From positions 310,001 through 374,000 of the forward strand of contig JAMXBD010001245.1 of assembly GCA_024138025.1 (NCBI GenBank): a stretch of 64,000 nucleotides of DNA, given 5' to 3'. The position numbers and the translations under genes were made by a program. This stretch comes from Combretum micranthum (taxonomy: Eukaryota; Streptophyta; Magnoliopsida; Myrtales; Combretaceae). The notes beneath the pieces were generated by a model. That model searched no databases and was not told where the DNA came from. It was given only the letters and a program-made list of their open reading frames with translations. The number at the start of each line of letters is the position of its first letter. The first letter of the stretch is position 1. Positions 37,194 through 50,174 of this stretch are shown here, piece after piece.

Positions 37194-39592
37194 ATGACGA
37201 AGGAGAATGTGGTGGTTCCGGACTCCGTCCAGGCAACAAACATGTCCGATTTTCCGACATCGGCGCAGAAACCACCTGCTGGACCAGGTGGCTACATAAG
37301 CATTTCAAGGAAGAAGCTCTTGAAAAACCTTGAGGTGAATACTGCTCAAAGGATTACAAGTTGGGTTGATTCGATGAGAGCTTCTTCTCCAACCCATGTC
37401 AAGTCCATACCTTCTCCCTCCATGAAGAAGACAATTCATGGATGGTAATTAACATTGAATTCGGATTCAGAGTCACACCTCCAAATTATTGGGTTTGCTC
37501 TTTTTAATTTAAATATTGACTTTGTTGGTGTGAAACAAACAGCTCCACCACCCTTCAGCTTTGGAGATGTTTGAACAAATAATTGATGCCTCTAAGGGAA
37601 AGCAAATAGTGATGTTCCTAGACTATGATGGCACTCTTTCTCCAATAGTTGATGACCCAGATCGAGCCTTCATGTCTGAAAAGGTACAATTGAAACCTTT
37701 TACGTCATATGTTATATATACACACAAACACATAACTCCAAATGTATTATTCTCGTACTTACTACTAGAAAAAATAAATAAATATAAATAAAGTTTCCCT
37801 ATTCTAATATGGTAACTCTCCCTACTTTTTTCTTATCCTTTCTAATCACATAACTATCACATAAAACTTCAAAGGAAAATTGGTTTTAACTTGAGCTTAA
37901 TTCCTAATAACTCGATTTCCTTTGGATTTATTGTCTTAAATTTAGATGAGAGCAACGGTGAAGAAATTTGCCAGATGTTTTCCAACTGCAATCGTGAGTG
38001 GCAGATGTAGAGACAAGGTAAATTTTTATCATTATCCTCTCGCCTTCATTGTATATATAAAGTGATTTTATGAGCTAACTCTGTTCTTGGTGGCAATTTT
38101 TCTTCAGGTCTATAGCTTCGTACGTTTGGCAGAGTTGTACTATGCCGGTAGCCATGGGATGGACATCAAAGGTCCAGCAAAAGGATCAAAACACAAAAAA
38201 GTAAGTACTACCTATGCTTTTTATAAGGGACAACATTTATCAATATGACTATAAACTTTAGTATTATACAATTTTTTTTTTTCATGGTATACTTATAAAT
38301 GACATTATCATTGGAAAGTACACGGTGTAATGGTTTGTTTGTTGTGATATTTGTTTATTCAGGGAAATCAAGCTGTTTTATTTCAGCCTGCTAGTGAGTT
38401 TCTTCCCATGATTGATGCGGTTAGTCTCTTCCATATATATATATATATATATGTATATTTACTTCAAATTCTTTATATATTAAATAAATAATAATAATAA
38501 TTTAACAATTAATATAATGTTATTGTGATAATAATAGGTGTATAAGCAATTGATCGAGAAAACTAAGTCAACTCCTGGAGCCAAGGTGGAAAATAATAAA
38601 TTTTGTGTATCCGTACATTTTCGCTGCGTTGATGAAAAGGTATTCAACTATTATTATCCTTTTTTGGTCTAAGATAAAAGGTTTTTTTTTTTGGACAAAA
38701 AAGATAAAAAGGTTTATTAATTATTTCTAACATTATTTATTTATATGATTTTTTCCCCTTAATTTGTGTTTCAGAAATGGAGTGGATTAGCAAAACAAGT
38801 TAAGTCCGTCATGAAAGAATACCCTAAACTCCGACTGACTCAAGGAAGAATGGTACTAGAGATCCGACCAACCATTAAATGGGACAAGGGCAAGGCCCTT
38901 GAATTCTTGTTGGAATCCCTCGGTAAGTCTTCTCTCTCTCTGTTTTTTTTTTTTTTTTTAATTAGATAGATCTCTTGATTTTCATAAATTATTGGTGGGC
39001 GTTAAAATACTTATTGGTCTACATCCTCAATTAATTACAAACACTAATTTTTGCTTATATAGGATTTGCCAATTGCACCGATGTTTTTCCTGTCTACATT
39101 GGTGATGATCGAACAGATGAGGATGCTTTTAAGGTATTATTATTATTATTATCATCTTCCATATGAAAAATTATATATATTATTACATTCTTAAAAATTA
39201 AAATAAAAAGAAAAAAAATATATATATATATTTATATATTATTAAACTCATCTTTTCATATGGCCAGATATTAAGAGAGAGAGAACAAGGTTTTGGAATT
39301 CTTGTCTCCAAGTTCCCAAAGGAAACCAATGCATCTTATTCTTTACAAGAGCCAACCGAGGTGACGTCTTGACCCTTACGTAGTCCAAGCATTATGAAAC
39401 CTAATCTTTCTTTTTTTAAGGTCATTATATTACCATTTATATTACTATGTTTATTGTTTTATATATATATATATATAATATAGATGTATATATGGTTAAT
39501 TTATTTACTATGTGTAATTGCAGGTGATGAACTTTTTGCAACGTTTGGTTGAGTGGAAAAGGTTGTCTTTTCGCGGACAAAGGAGGGTGTAA
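37194..39592 (+). CDS. TPP: Trehalose-6-phosphate phosphatase, ten coding exons, frameshift in exon 1
   Basis: Enzyme of the HAD superfamily that dephosphorylates trehalose-6-phosphate to trehalose, so it sets the level of a plant sugar signal. Coding exons read from splice sites: 37194-37444, 37543-37683, 37946-38017, 38108-38200, 38363-38419, 38538-38639, 38775-38922, 39063-39133, 39268-39360, 39524-39592. All introns are GT-AG and exons 2-10 stay in one frame to TAA. Visible motifs: [10 protein letters not shown] (nucleophile box, exon 2), IVSGRCRDK (exon 3), [13 protein letters not shown] (exon 4), [15 protein letters not shown] (exon 7-8 junction), [12 protein letters not shown] (exon 8). 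About 365 codons in total, the usual plant TPP length. The ATG at 37194 begins [10 protein letters not shown] and leads to a family-like N-terminus ([29 protein letters not shown]). The end of exon 1 reads EEDNSWM, the expected join to LHHPSAL in exon 2, but in a different frame from the start codon. As written, translation from 37194 does not reach the catalytic domain. Identity is certain; functionality is uncertain. Confidence 0.95.
37416..37424 (+). other. Probable frameshift site in TPP exon 1
   Basis: Upstream of this point the start-codon frame gives family-like residues ([13 protein letters not shown]). Downstream, only the frame whose codons start at 37424 gives EEDNSWM and enters exon 2 in phase. 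The change needs one missing base or two extra bases. Staying in the start frame would put TGG TAA across the intron 1 donor. The position is an estimate from the two frames, not from an alignment. Confidence 0.75.
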
Positions 39593-39887
39593 AGGGTTTT
39601 TGGGATATATCATATTATATATTATTTAAAGGAAATCCCACATCCCCTAATCAATTAATATGGAGGTTAATGGGGGATGGGGATGAGTCATAGGCTCCTA
39701 TGTATCATGTCCAAAGTTTAAAGAAAAAAGTGGACAATGAAATCATAACCTTAATTAATCTATAATCCCCTTTTTATTGTTGGGCTTTTAGTACAAGAAA
39801 AGCCTTTGTACATCTTGTAAATGTAATTACCTGCTGTGCAAGGGATAAAATGAAATGGGACTCTAATTGTTCCCACTTATTTAAATG

Positions 39888-39923
<36 letters not shown>
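39593..39923 (+). other. TPP 3' untranslated region and CT microsatellite
   Basis: Non-coding sequence after the TPP stop. No perfect AATAAA is seen; AAATGTAA near 39820 and GGATAAAATG near 39843 are possible weak poly(A) elements. A perfect (TC)n run of about 30 bases occupies 39894-39923, just past the likely transcript end. Confidence 0.4.
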
Positions 39924-39925
<2 letters not shown>

Positions 39926-42900
39926 GAACTTGATTAAGAGGTATATGTGTGTTTCTTCAAATTTTAATAGCTTAATTCATTATTTCTAGATATTTCTTGA
40001 TTGATCCATGAATTTACTCTTTATGATAGAGCTGTCAATTGGCCATGTCAGCCAAACATTATATTTAAAAAGAAGGGGTATTAAAAAAAAAAAAAAAAGG
40101 AACAAGAAGAGTGTCATGATTAAGGTAAAAATTTCTCTGGCTGGGGGCCGAGGAGCATTTAATTTAAAAAGCCTATCTATAGAGTTGGAAGTCCAAGGAG
40201 CCATTTATTCAAGAAACAAATATATATAACAAAAAAAACCATATTATGGATCGTTAAATCTACTAGTTGGAGTAAGCTAAAATGTTATGATACATATTAC
40301 ATATTGGTAGGTTGTCAATTTAATCTATTTAGTCTATTAACTCTTATTTTTCAACAAATTATATTGGTACAAGCTCTCGAATTAACCCAATAATTATAGT
40401 AACATTATTGCACCCACTTTTTATTTTTTGCCAATATTATTGCACCCACTTAATCCATCAATATTTACTTATTTTAAATCTCCTAAAATTTCAAAAGAAA
40501 AAAAAAATAAATTAATGAAATGAATGAAAAGTTAAGCATTTAATTTCTCCTATGTTTGACTAATTGAAAGGGTAAAGAAAAATCCTTTGCTCTTAGCTCA
40601 TTATTAAATTTATTGAAATAATTTGCCAAAAGTTTAAATAAGTATGGTGACTGAATTAGCTCATTTAACCTATTAATTCAAGACGGATAGGCAGGGTAAA
40701 ATAATTTTGCCCTTCTAATCCCAACTCAATTGATTTTCCATCTCTTCATTTTTTGCACAATCGTAAAGAATGGTTGCTATTTCAAACAATCTAGTATTGG
40801 TATTAAAAAAAAAAAAACTGTGTGTATTAAAATCATTAGTAATTTATTGTATTAATTGGTTATTAAAGAATCGTGTCAATTGATCGAACAAGGAGTTCGA
40901 TTAACTAGGATCCCTCGATTCTAATCATTTAAGTTTTTGGAACTATATCTGTTGAATGAACATGGGTTCCATCGGTTGCTAGCTAGCGGTAATCAATTTG
41001 ATCGGATTCTGTATAGACTTCTAGTGATCTAATAATTATGATGGGAGGACAACTTCGACATCTTATTCTTAGTACAAGGAATTGTGTAACGGTATATGTA
41101 AATTTTTAGGATTAGGTTGTTCAAGTCTTGCAAAGATGAGTCATTCGGTAAGGAGAATATAGATGGAGTTGAGGCTTGGAGCGCTGGGAATACTTAGTGC
41201 TTTTGGGGAAAAGTATTCGATGAGTAATACACACCACATGTATACTATATTCATATGTCAACATATGAATAAGATAATGTGCAGTTTTCAAAATAAACAC
41301 TGTCCATATAGCTACGTGCTGAAATACCATTGGTAGTTATACACCACATGTAAATTATAGGCGGGGTATAACATCCATCGAATTTTTCTTTATTCTCAGA
41401 GAGTCTATTGACTAGCGTGAGTAGAATGATGTCGAGGTAACTTAATTATATAATTTATGCACAAAAATTTTTAATTAAATGAAGAGTGTCATCTAGTTTA
41501 CAAGTTAAATGAGTTTTCATGGGTTAGTGAGCTACAAGGACTAGGTTGGAGGTAAACTATTGGCACGATTACATAGGAGTTAAAAAGCAAGTGGAGCTCT
41601 GTTATACATGTATGATTATGAGTTATGGAAACTTGAGTTATGATGGACTTTTCTCATAGTATAATTCCATATAAATGGTAATTTTCTTTTTGATAAAAAT
41701 ATAAATTATCTTCCAAACTTTAATTTAGGTACAGATACATCTCACAAACTTTAAAATATTGTAAATTGTTTAACAAACTTCAATAAATTATTAAACAACC
41801 TTTGAAAGTTTGTAGTATGCATGAAAATGAAATCCACCAAATTGTGTTTACATTGACTCCATCCATCATGTAGTTTTTTATTAGGAAAATCATAAGAATA
41901 TATTTTGTAAAACTAACATCCAATTTAATCGATGCGAGAAAAATGACTGAGGAGCTTGCACCAGAGAATATCAACAAGCATACAAAGCAATTTTAAGTTA
42001 TGTATCCTCGCAAAATCTTTGCAAACGTAAGTAAAGTGGAAAGACTGAACAACTTTGAAAAATCAACACATCTCTTTTAGGATAATTCTGGTATTCTCGA
42101 AGGAATAGAATAATTTCTAATTTGTCCTCAGACTCAAACAAGAAAAGCAGGTTGCGAGAAGGAACATTTATCCCCCTATTAGAGAAACCAGGCTGTGGAG
42201 GCAAGAGTGTGAGGACTGAGAAGGATAAGTCTCTCAAATACGGTGATATTTGCTCAGTACTCACATACGAAAAATGATTTAATGGGTACTAGTAATAAAA
42301 TCTTAATATGTGTACATGTGCAATTCTTAGGTGATAATTATTTTGAAAAATATCGTTTCTTTTATTATACGTATAAGAATTTCATTAATATTTACACATC
42401 ATATGTCTATACATTTAGTGTGATCTTTTTTCCTTATACATACATCTAACATGTATAATTTTATCAAAATCATGCTTCTATTTATACAATTTTGATGCTA
42501 TAACTCACATATCAATATGCAAATTTTTTATCCTAAATTTGTACTATATTTATCATGACTATATATATAGTCAGAATGACTATAACAATATATACTTAAA
42601 CTGGTAAATTGTTTTGCCATATTAAAGATTATTTGTCTCATAAGGCTTGAAATTAAAAACCTAATAAAATATATCGGCTGGAATATATCATTGTGGTGTT
42701 AAATGCAAGAAAATTGTTACTTGAAACACTTAACACGCTAGCAATGATGTTGCGTGTGGACAATTCGCTAATCTTGAAGAAGGTTACCATGAGATATTGT
42801 ACAATGTATCTGCACAGGGAGGGAGGGGGGTCCCTACGATGGGATCAAATACCCTATCCACCCCATTTATTTCATGTGCCTAAGGGTCAAAAGTTACATC

Positions 42901-44946
42901 TATATATGGTAACATATATCTATACTGCTTTTTTATTTTCATATAATGAGAGATAAGGCCTACTGTATGGAGTGAAGCTCAGTACAGTTCACACTATCTA
43001 TTTTTCTAGTAGGTTTTCCAAACATGGCCTCAAATTTTAATGGGAATCCTTCTTTTTATTGTATGAAAAATTTTGCTAGGACATTGTCATGATGGAGCCA
43101 ATTGTGATAATACAAAACATCAGCAGAAAGGTTTGAATGTTATTCGTACATGTCCCAATATTTTTCTACTGTCCTTATGCTGCCACGTGTGTTCTTTATA
43201 TAATGAAAAGATTCTTGTATGGACTCAATTCTATATGTATTGGGTAGGTCTTCTAATTAAGGAGATCTATCACTTTTCATGTAAATCTTGCAAATTTAAT
43301 GGTTGAAATTGCTCGGTTCAAAAATGCGTGACCTAGATAGGAAATTTTCTATAATTATATTTCTTTTAACTCTTTTCTCAGGAGATAGCAATACCCAAAC
43401 GGTAGAGGTATTGAGGAATATGCCATGGTACAATGAAACTTGATCTACAATTGTGGTATGTATTTAACTCAAGGGACAAGTTTCCCCTAGATGGGGTATA
43501 AAAAGTGATGTTAACTAGAGTTAGCATTAAGATGAACAATATGTGTGTTGTGCGGGAGAAAACTACAACCACCTTTGTAACATTTCATTAAAAAAGGCAA
43601 TTTTTAATTACATTTACCATATAAAGTGTTATTAACTAGGGTTATCTTGGGACATCAACTCATCCTCTATCCATTAATGATAAATAATTTATATAGTGGA
43701 GTTCGAAGACAAGAACATGAGACAACCGGAATTTGGATGCTTTCATTTTCATTCTTTCAAATTGGATTAGTTTACTTAGTGTTGCCAAGTGAAATTGATA
43801 ATTAAGATTGTAAGGAAAAAAAAAAAATATATATATATATATATATCATAAAAATATAAAAAAAATATACAGTTTAAAAACCTAGATAATATCAACTAAT
43901 GATTAAATTGATTGAGCTTAAGATGATGAAAATGGAGATCCATGTTCATTGACAAAAAAAAAAAAATTCCCTACAATAATTATATAAATTTAGCACGAAA
44001 TAATGGAAATATGATACACAAACATGCAATACCTATTGGAAGTGAAATTATGACGTATTATTAGAGGATATCCTTATGCCTGAAATGCATAAGGTAATTC
44101 AAACTTTCAACTTCATCACCCATATTTTAGTTAGTCATCCCTTGCTATCTCATATGGGTTATTTAATTTTTTATGTTTTCCATCATAATAGTTGTTGAAT
44201 CTGGACATGCATGATAAGGCGAAAAAAGTAGTTTTCAAAAGAATTACCAACTGTGATTTAGATTTAGACATTATGAAAGCTATTACTACTACCCAGTTAG
44301 TTCTACTTTAGTAGCAAAGATATAAGCTCTAGGTTGCCAAAACCATCAAGATTCAATTTCTCAAGTAAAGTGGGATGAAAAATACTCCTCTAAGTGAATG
44401 TGAAGCCGTTGTTTTTTATTTTCTCAAAGCATCTGACAGCCAGGGGAAAAAAAAAGAACAAATTATTACGTAGATTTCATCTCAATCACTTCGCATAAAT
44501 GATATATCAGATTCATGGTATAGTTTTAAAGAAAAGGAGGGGGAGGAATAACAATAGAATTTTTCTACTAGACTAAAGACTGCACAGATTCACCTTCTAA
44601 CTATGTGATATTCTAGATCAATAATGGAAGCTCAATTTAATCAAGAGATTCCCAAAGATATTATCACTGGAGAGAATACTTTTTTTTTCTTCCCTTCTGT
44701 CAAAGAAAGCATCCTTTACTTGCCTAACTTAATTATATTTGATTTAGACTGAAAAGCTTGTAACATGCATTGTCCCTAACTGAATCTATTGCTGCCGAAC
44801 GGACCACATAAATAATAAAAACTAAATCTAGCTATTGATACCCTTAAAGTTTAGCTTAAGATAATAATTGTTTAACATCTATCAATTTTTTTTTTAAATT
44901 TTCCCTTGAAATTTAACAGTTAATTTGACTTCCAAATTCAATCATA
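39924..44946. other. Intergenic downstream of TPP, no gene seen
   Basis: AT-rich. 42000-42264 (minus, 88 codons) and 42693-42956 (plus, 87 codons) are less AT-biased than their surroundings but carry no motif. 41000-41400 has a mixed composition like an LTR interior, yet no partner copy is in the window. Confidence 0.5.
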
Positions 44947-45106
44947 CACTATAAGAAAACCGACCTTTAGAGATGGAAATTATGTGATAGAAAATGAGTA
45001 AAACAAATTATATTTTTACAAATAGAATCAGCGATAATAGTTTTTACAAAAAAATTTTCATTTAAAGAAGAGATTTTTATCTCTAAAATCCAGATTTCTT
45101 GTTGTG
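44947..45106. mobile_element. CACTA-type MITE
   Basis: 160 bases. Left end CACTATAAGAAAACCGACC and right-end rc CACAACAAGAAATCTGGA form imperfect TIRs, followed on both arms by TTTAGAGAT. Flanked on each side by ATA (44944-44946, 45107-45109), the 3-bp target duplication expected for CACTA elements. Non-coding. Confidence 0.8.
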
Positions 45107-45109
45107 ATA

Positions 45110-47061
45110 TGATCCTCTCATTTCATCAAATTAAAATAATCATAATCATGTCGTCCTAAAATCAATGAAGATTGGCAAAGAAAGATAGTATGGTTCGATG
45201 TACGAATCCTCATTAAAATAGTTTTCTCCATAATTATATTGCTGCCTCCTTCCACCCATGCAATTGATCCATGTACACCCATTTTCAAGACAAGCTAATA
45301 TAAAAACTCTTGGGTGAAATTTTTTTTTTATGTTCTAGTGTAAGCTTTTCCTTAATGCATGCGAAGAAATGAGTTGGCACCATAGTAGGCCGTGCACTTA
45401 AGATTATAAAATTGGGGCACAAATAATAATATGATTTGATTTAATATATATTATATACAAATCCAAGAAAGCCGCGCAGATGTTCTGGAAATAGAAACAT
45501 GTTAGTGGACTTCATCAGAGGAAATCGGAATATACTTGACACTTCCGAACCCCACAAGCCCGCCAAAACCGAAATTTTTTTATATAAATTTGATCTGATT
45601 ACAAACTGCATCATATATGATAATTATTAAATATATTAATAATGATCATAAATATTGATGTATTTGGTATATATCATTAATAAGTATAATGTTTGAAAGG
45701 TTTTCTCCTTCAAATTAGAATTTTCTAAGAGGGAAATTGAGTGTCAAAACATATGTGCTACTAGTTAGCTAGCTAGCTACAATATAGACCCTTGTCGTGT
45801 TTTAGATGGATAGGTATTTGCCTGTTGCTTGAAGACAGAAAATAAGCATACCCCATTGGCTTCCTAGAACTGAAGGACCACATTTCAAAAGACTTTTGTT
45901 TGGATGGAAAATAGATATGGAGAAGGAAAATCGTGCAAGAAAGTGCTTTTCCTCCTTAGGTAAGATGTGGAATTTTCCACTTGACCCTTTACGAAAGGAA
46001 ACAATTCCTCAAATATTATGTCATTGAGTTTAAGTTAATTAAACGTTAATAAAGGAAAATATTAACATCTGAACAGAAATCTATACACTTTGTTTACGTT
46101 TTAATTTCGGTCAAATCTAATGCAAAAATTCTTTATCTTTTTTTTTTTTAACATCATTCACAATCATTTATTTCAAGTTTGTATGAATCTTTCAGTTTTG
46201 ATACCATTTAGCTTCCCTATAAAAAAACATGCAAATATTGTTATATTTTGCAAGTATAATGGAAACCCATCAAGTGGGCTTATCTAATAAAAATTTTAAA
46301 TTGATATAGTCCTTTAATATTGTGGTTCATCTTCTCATAACTGAGTAGCGCGGGATAGTTATGTGTTTAAATAAATGGTTGCAAATAGTATATAATTTCT
46401 ATAAATTATTCACTTGTCGCCTTTCTAGCTAGCATTTACTAAGCATACTAAAAGAAATGCTAACAAAATGATCAATGTTTTATTAACAACAAAGCGTTCC
46501 CATTACATGTGTCTCTCGTGAACTTCATAAGCTTTACTCAGTTAAAAATTGTGCACCGTGATCAAATTATAATAATTATATAGATTTCATTATAAAATAC
46601 TGAAAATTGCGAAGAATAAACTTTCATTTGGTAGGTTTTTGAATAAGTATAAACAAAGCACATGCTAAGGAAAAGATTATGTTTCTCTATTTTTTTTTTT
46701 AAGAAGGAGAGGACTAAGTTGGCAGGCTTTTTGGTTAGATTTTTGATAGTGAAACCGTCCACTTGCTTGGTAAGGGAATCTAAATGGTTGAATGAGGAGT
46801 TGGAATCCACTTAAAAGGAGGGTTTTGATGTGAAGAAAACACATGGATTTTGAATAGGTACAATAACATGGCTCCAAGGTTTGACAACCTCGACTCTTTC
46901 GGACGTGGAAAGATGGAGTCCACTAGGTACACAACAAATCATTGGTGCCTTAACTCAAAATAAACAAAGTCTTCTAGTAACCTTCAATTATTGTAGGAAA
47001 GAAATTAAAGAGAACCCAGAAAAAGATTCATCAAACACTGCACACCATTTTTATATATAAG
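45110..47061. other. Intergenic, no gene seen
   Basis: AT-rich non-coding sequence. 46562-46877 has two overlapping minus frames (82 and 66 codons) with no recognisable product. Confidence 0.5.
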
Positions 47062-47425
47062 TATAGGTAATTATCAAATTTGATACTAGAATTTTATATA
47101 AAAATTCAATTTGATATCTCAATTTTAAGTAGTCGGTTTAATATTTATTCGAACTTTTTGATTATTTTTATTGCTTTTAACCTTGTTTGTTTTGTTTGTT
47201 GGAGTGGAAAAAAATAGTAGTCATGCATTTTCACTACTTCTTTTAATATCATCTAATACTATAACTTCTTTTCCACATCAGAAATAGAGTAAATGTTGTT
47301 TTAAGGTATTAAAAATGGTCACGAAATATTTGATTATGTATTAAATTGATGACTTTAAAGTTCAAATATCAAATTAAATTTTTGTATAAAATTCATATAC
47401 TAAATTGAACATTTTCCCAATAAGT
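47062..47425. mobile_element. Foldback MITE
   Basis: Left arm ATAGGTAATTATCAAATTTG with GAATTTTATATAAAAATTC pairs with the right arm (rc TTGGGAAAATGTTCAATTTA with GAATTTTATACAAAAATTT). The arms are 90-100 bases, and the spacer contains a GTTTGTTTTGTTTG run. It resembles the 3714-4060 element at its GGGAAAATG end. Confidence 0.65.
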
Positions 47426-48629
47426 ATTTACGTACGTATATTAATTAATCATATTTAGATAGATAATAGCAATAATGGGTAATTTTATAAAACACTATCA
47501 TTCATATTTTACATGCACATAATTTTTTCTCGGGGACAACACCCATCATGCAGCTTCCTCATCACCTCCCAAAGCAACTTCCTGATCATAAATTAAAATA
47601 CTACCATTTTCCTTTTTCCTTTTTCCTTTTTTTCCCCATGAATTGACATTGCCAATTGCTAGTAAAATAAAACTCTTAGAGCCCCCTAGGTCAGACTTGA
47701 TATATTAAATATGTTAAATTCTTGTCATATTATTGGCATTTTTCCCTAGTCGTGACTTGTCTCTCCACTCTCCATTATACACAGATATGGTCGTTGCACA
47801 TGAATCCCTAATGCTTCCACCAACTCAAACCCTAGTTTTACAAAAAAAAAAAGAAAACAACACATACTCTCATGAATCAAGACGGGCGTGCACTTCGAGA
47901 GATCGTATATTTAACAAATTAAGTGAATGCTTGTATTATTGCTTCCCACGATTTGCTTGATAAGTAATAGAAATATTGATTTTCCAACCGGATATCTTTG
48001 ATAAGTAATAATTCTTAATTTTAAATAATCTTGATGTTGAAATACTTCTATAAACTTACAATATATACATTAATATTAGATAAATACTTGTGAATTGGTA
48101 ACATTTACTACAAAAAAAAAAATGATTTATGGTAGGATTATTAGTCTTTTCAAGAAAGGAAAAATCCTTATCAAAAGTATCGCGGAGGTATAAACTTGGC
48201 TTCCAATTCTTGGTGCTATTAAATTCCCATCTCTGTGAAAAAATGGGAGCAGAAATAGCATTCCTTCCATGACTCTACCTCATGGCGTTAATGTTATAGA
48301 AGAGATATATGTCCCTCTCATAAACGACTTTTTCATTTAAAAAATTTAATTAATTAATTAATATTATAACAAATAATTATGATATTCATTTAAATATATT
48401 AATTTTTGTCATAAAACACTGTATCCATAATTGATTAATTCCTATCATAAAATAATTACTTTTTCAATTAGAAAACCCACCAAGATCAACATTTAATAAG
48501 CTATAACAAAATTGTGATATAAGTTTTATAATATAGATTAATATAAATAGTTTAAATATTTTTAACCATTATTAGGTAATGTATAATTAATTGCACTATT
48601 TTACTAATTAGCTTGTTTTAGTTTGATAA

Positions 48630-48845
48630 GGGTTGTTTGTTTGCTTTTTTCGATAGATTTAGAAACTTTTTTAAACTTTTCTAACAATTATTTATTAAGA
48701 AATAATATAAAAAAAAAAATATTGGCAGTTCTCATCAAAAAATCAAATAGATCACATAGAGATAAAATATAGATGCAAATCGAACATATTATACATATCA
48801 TTTTAAAAAATATATATAAATGAAAAACAGACCATCCAAACATCC
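48630..48845. mobile_element. Tourist-like (PIF/Harbinger) MITE
   Basis: 216 bases between TAA and TAA (48627-48629, 48846-48848). Ends GGGTTGTTTGTTTG and rc GGATGTTTGGATGG. TAA-type 3-bp duplications and GG(G/C)..TGTTTGG ends are typical of Tourist MITEs. Non-coding. Confidence 0.65.
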
Positions 48846-49997
48846 TAAACTTATCACTTTTTCTTGTTTAATACTGAAAAGATACATTAGAAGTATTGTT
48901 TATTGATAGTTGAAGAATTTACACTACATAGGGCAATTATGATCCTATTTAAGACTTTGTGCACTAAATCTAGTATTGCAATTATTATTTAGTTTCTTTC
49001 AATCTATTATAATTGCTTATCTATGAAACAAAAGTGGAAAAAAAAATGATAGGCATAATTATTATTTTTCTGACATTGAACAAACTGTTGGCAAGGTTCA
49101 CTGTATACACCCTAATATTGGTTTTCTGGCTAGCAATAGCACAAAATGCATCCTTTTGACATTAAAAGATTAAAAAAAAAAAACAACAACAACAAGAACC
49201 AAGATAAATAGAAAAGAGAGATGATATGGCTATGGCAATGGCATAATGCACAGGCAATGTCAGAGGTTCATGTTGTCTTCTCAAGAGTGGTCCTGTTGTA
49301 CGTGTCAAGGACTATCCTGATCTGATATCCAACTATAGATAGATTTTCAACACGTGTGCAGCTCCTCCGAATCGGTCCCCGCATAGAGGGTCGAGCCAAA
49401 CCCTTAAAGGTCATGAAGTTGGCGTAGGGCCTCTCATGGGGAAAAAGTTTTTGTAGTGGTACGTGGTCTAGTTCGGAACCATGGATAAATATTAATATGT
49501 TTTAAAATAAATAAAATTAGTTTTTATAAAGCCGTTTATGTATAAAAGTTTTATTAGTATTTTGATATTACTTCTCAAAATACTATTCACCTAATTTTTT
49601 GTTGAGGAAGAACTAAAATAGAAAAAAAAAAGAAGAAAAAATCGAAAAGAAAGAATTTTTCTATTTTTACTAAATTATACTAAAAGCCTTCATCATATGA
49701 CAAAAAAATTTCGTTTTTTTTTAAGAAATCTTAATATTTTTCAGGAACTTGACTTATCTTTTTAAAATTAGAAGGCTTTTCCATCTTATTCTTCATAATA
49801 AATAATATTTTATTTTTATACTATATTTTATATAAGTTTCGTTCCAAACATTAAAAGGCTCTTCTAAACATATTTTAACAAATATGATCGAAAGCATAAA
49901 ATATGATATATTCAAGAAAATATTTTGATGTAAAAATTCTTGTCCAAAAAGAAAAAAAAAAAAAAAAAAAACTGTTTTGGCTATGATAATCCACTAA

Positions 49998-50171
49998 GGC
50001 TTTGTTTGGTTCGTTATATGTCAATGATACACTATTGTTTAGGTTCATATTATTTGTTAAAAATAAATAAAAATAAAAATATATATTTTACTTATAAATA
50101 GATCAAAATAGATAAAATAAAAATACATATTATATATATACAAACAAACAATCAAACTATCAAATAAACCC
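49998..50171. mobile_element. Tourist-like (PIF/Harbinger) MITE
   Basis: 174 bases flanked by TAA on both sides (49995-49997, 50172-50174). Ends GGCTTTGTTTGGTTCG and rc GGGTTTATTTGATAGTTTG. Same class as 48630-48845 but with a different interior. Confidence 0.7.
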
Positions 50172-50174
50172 TAA

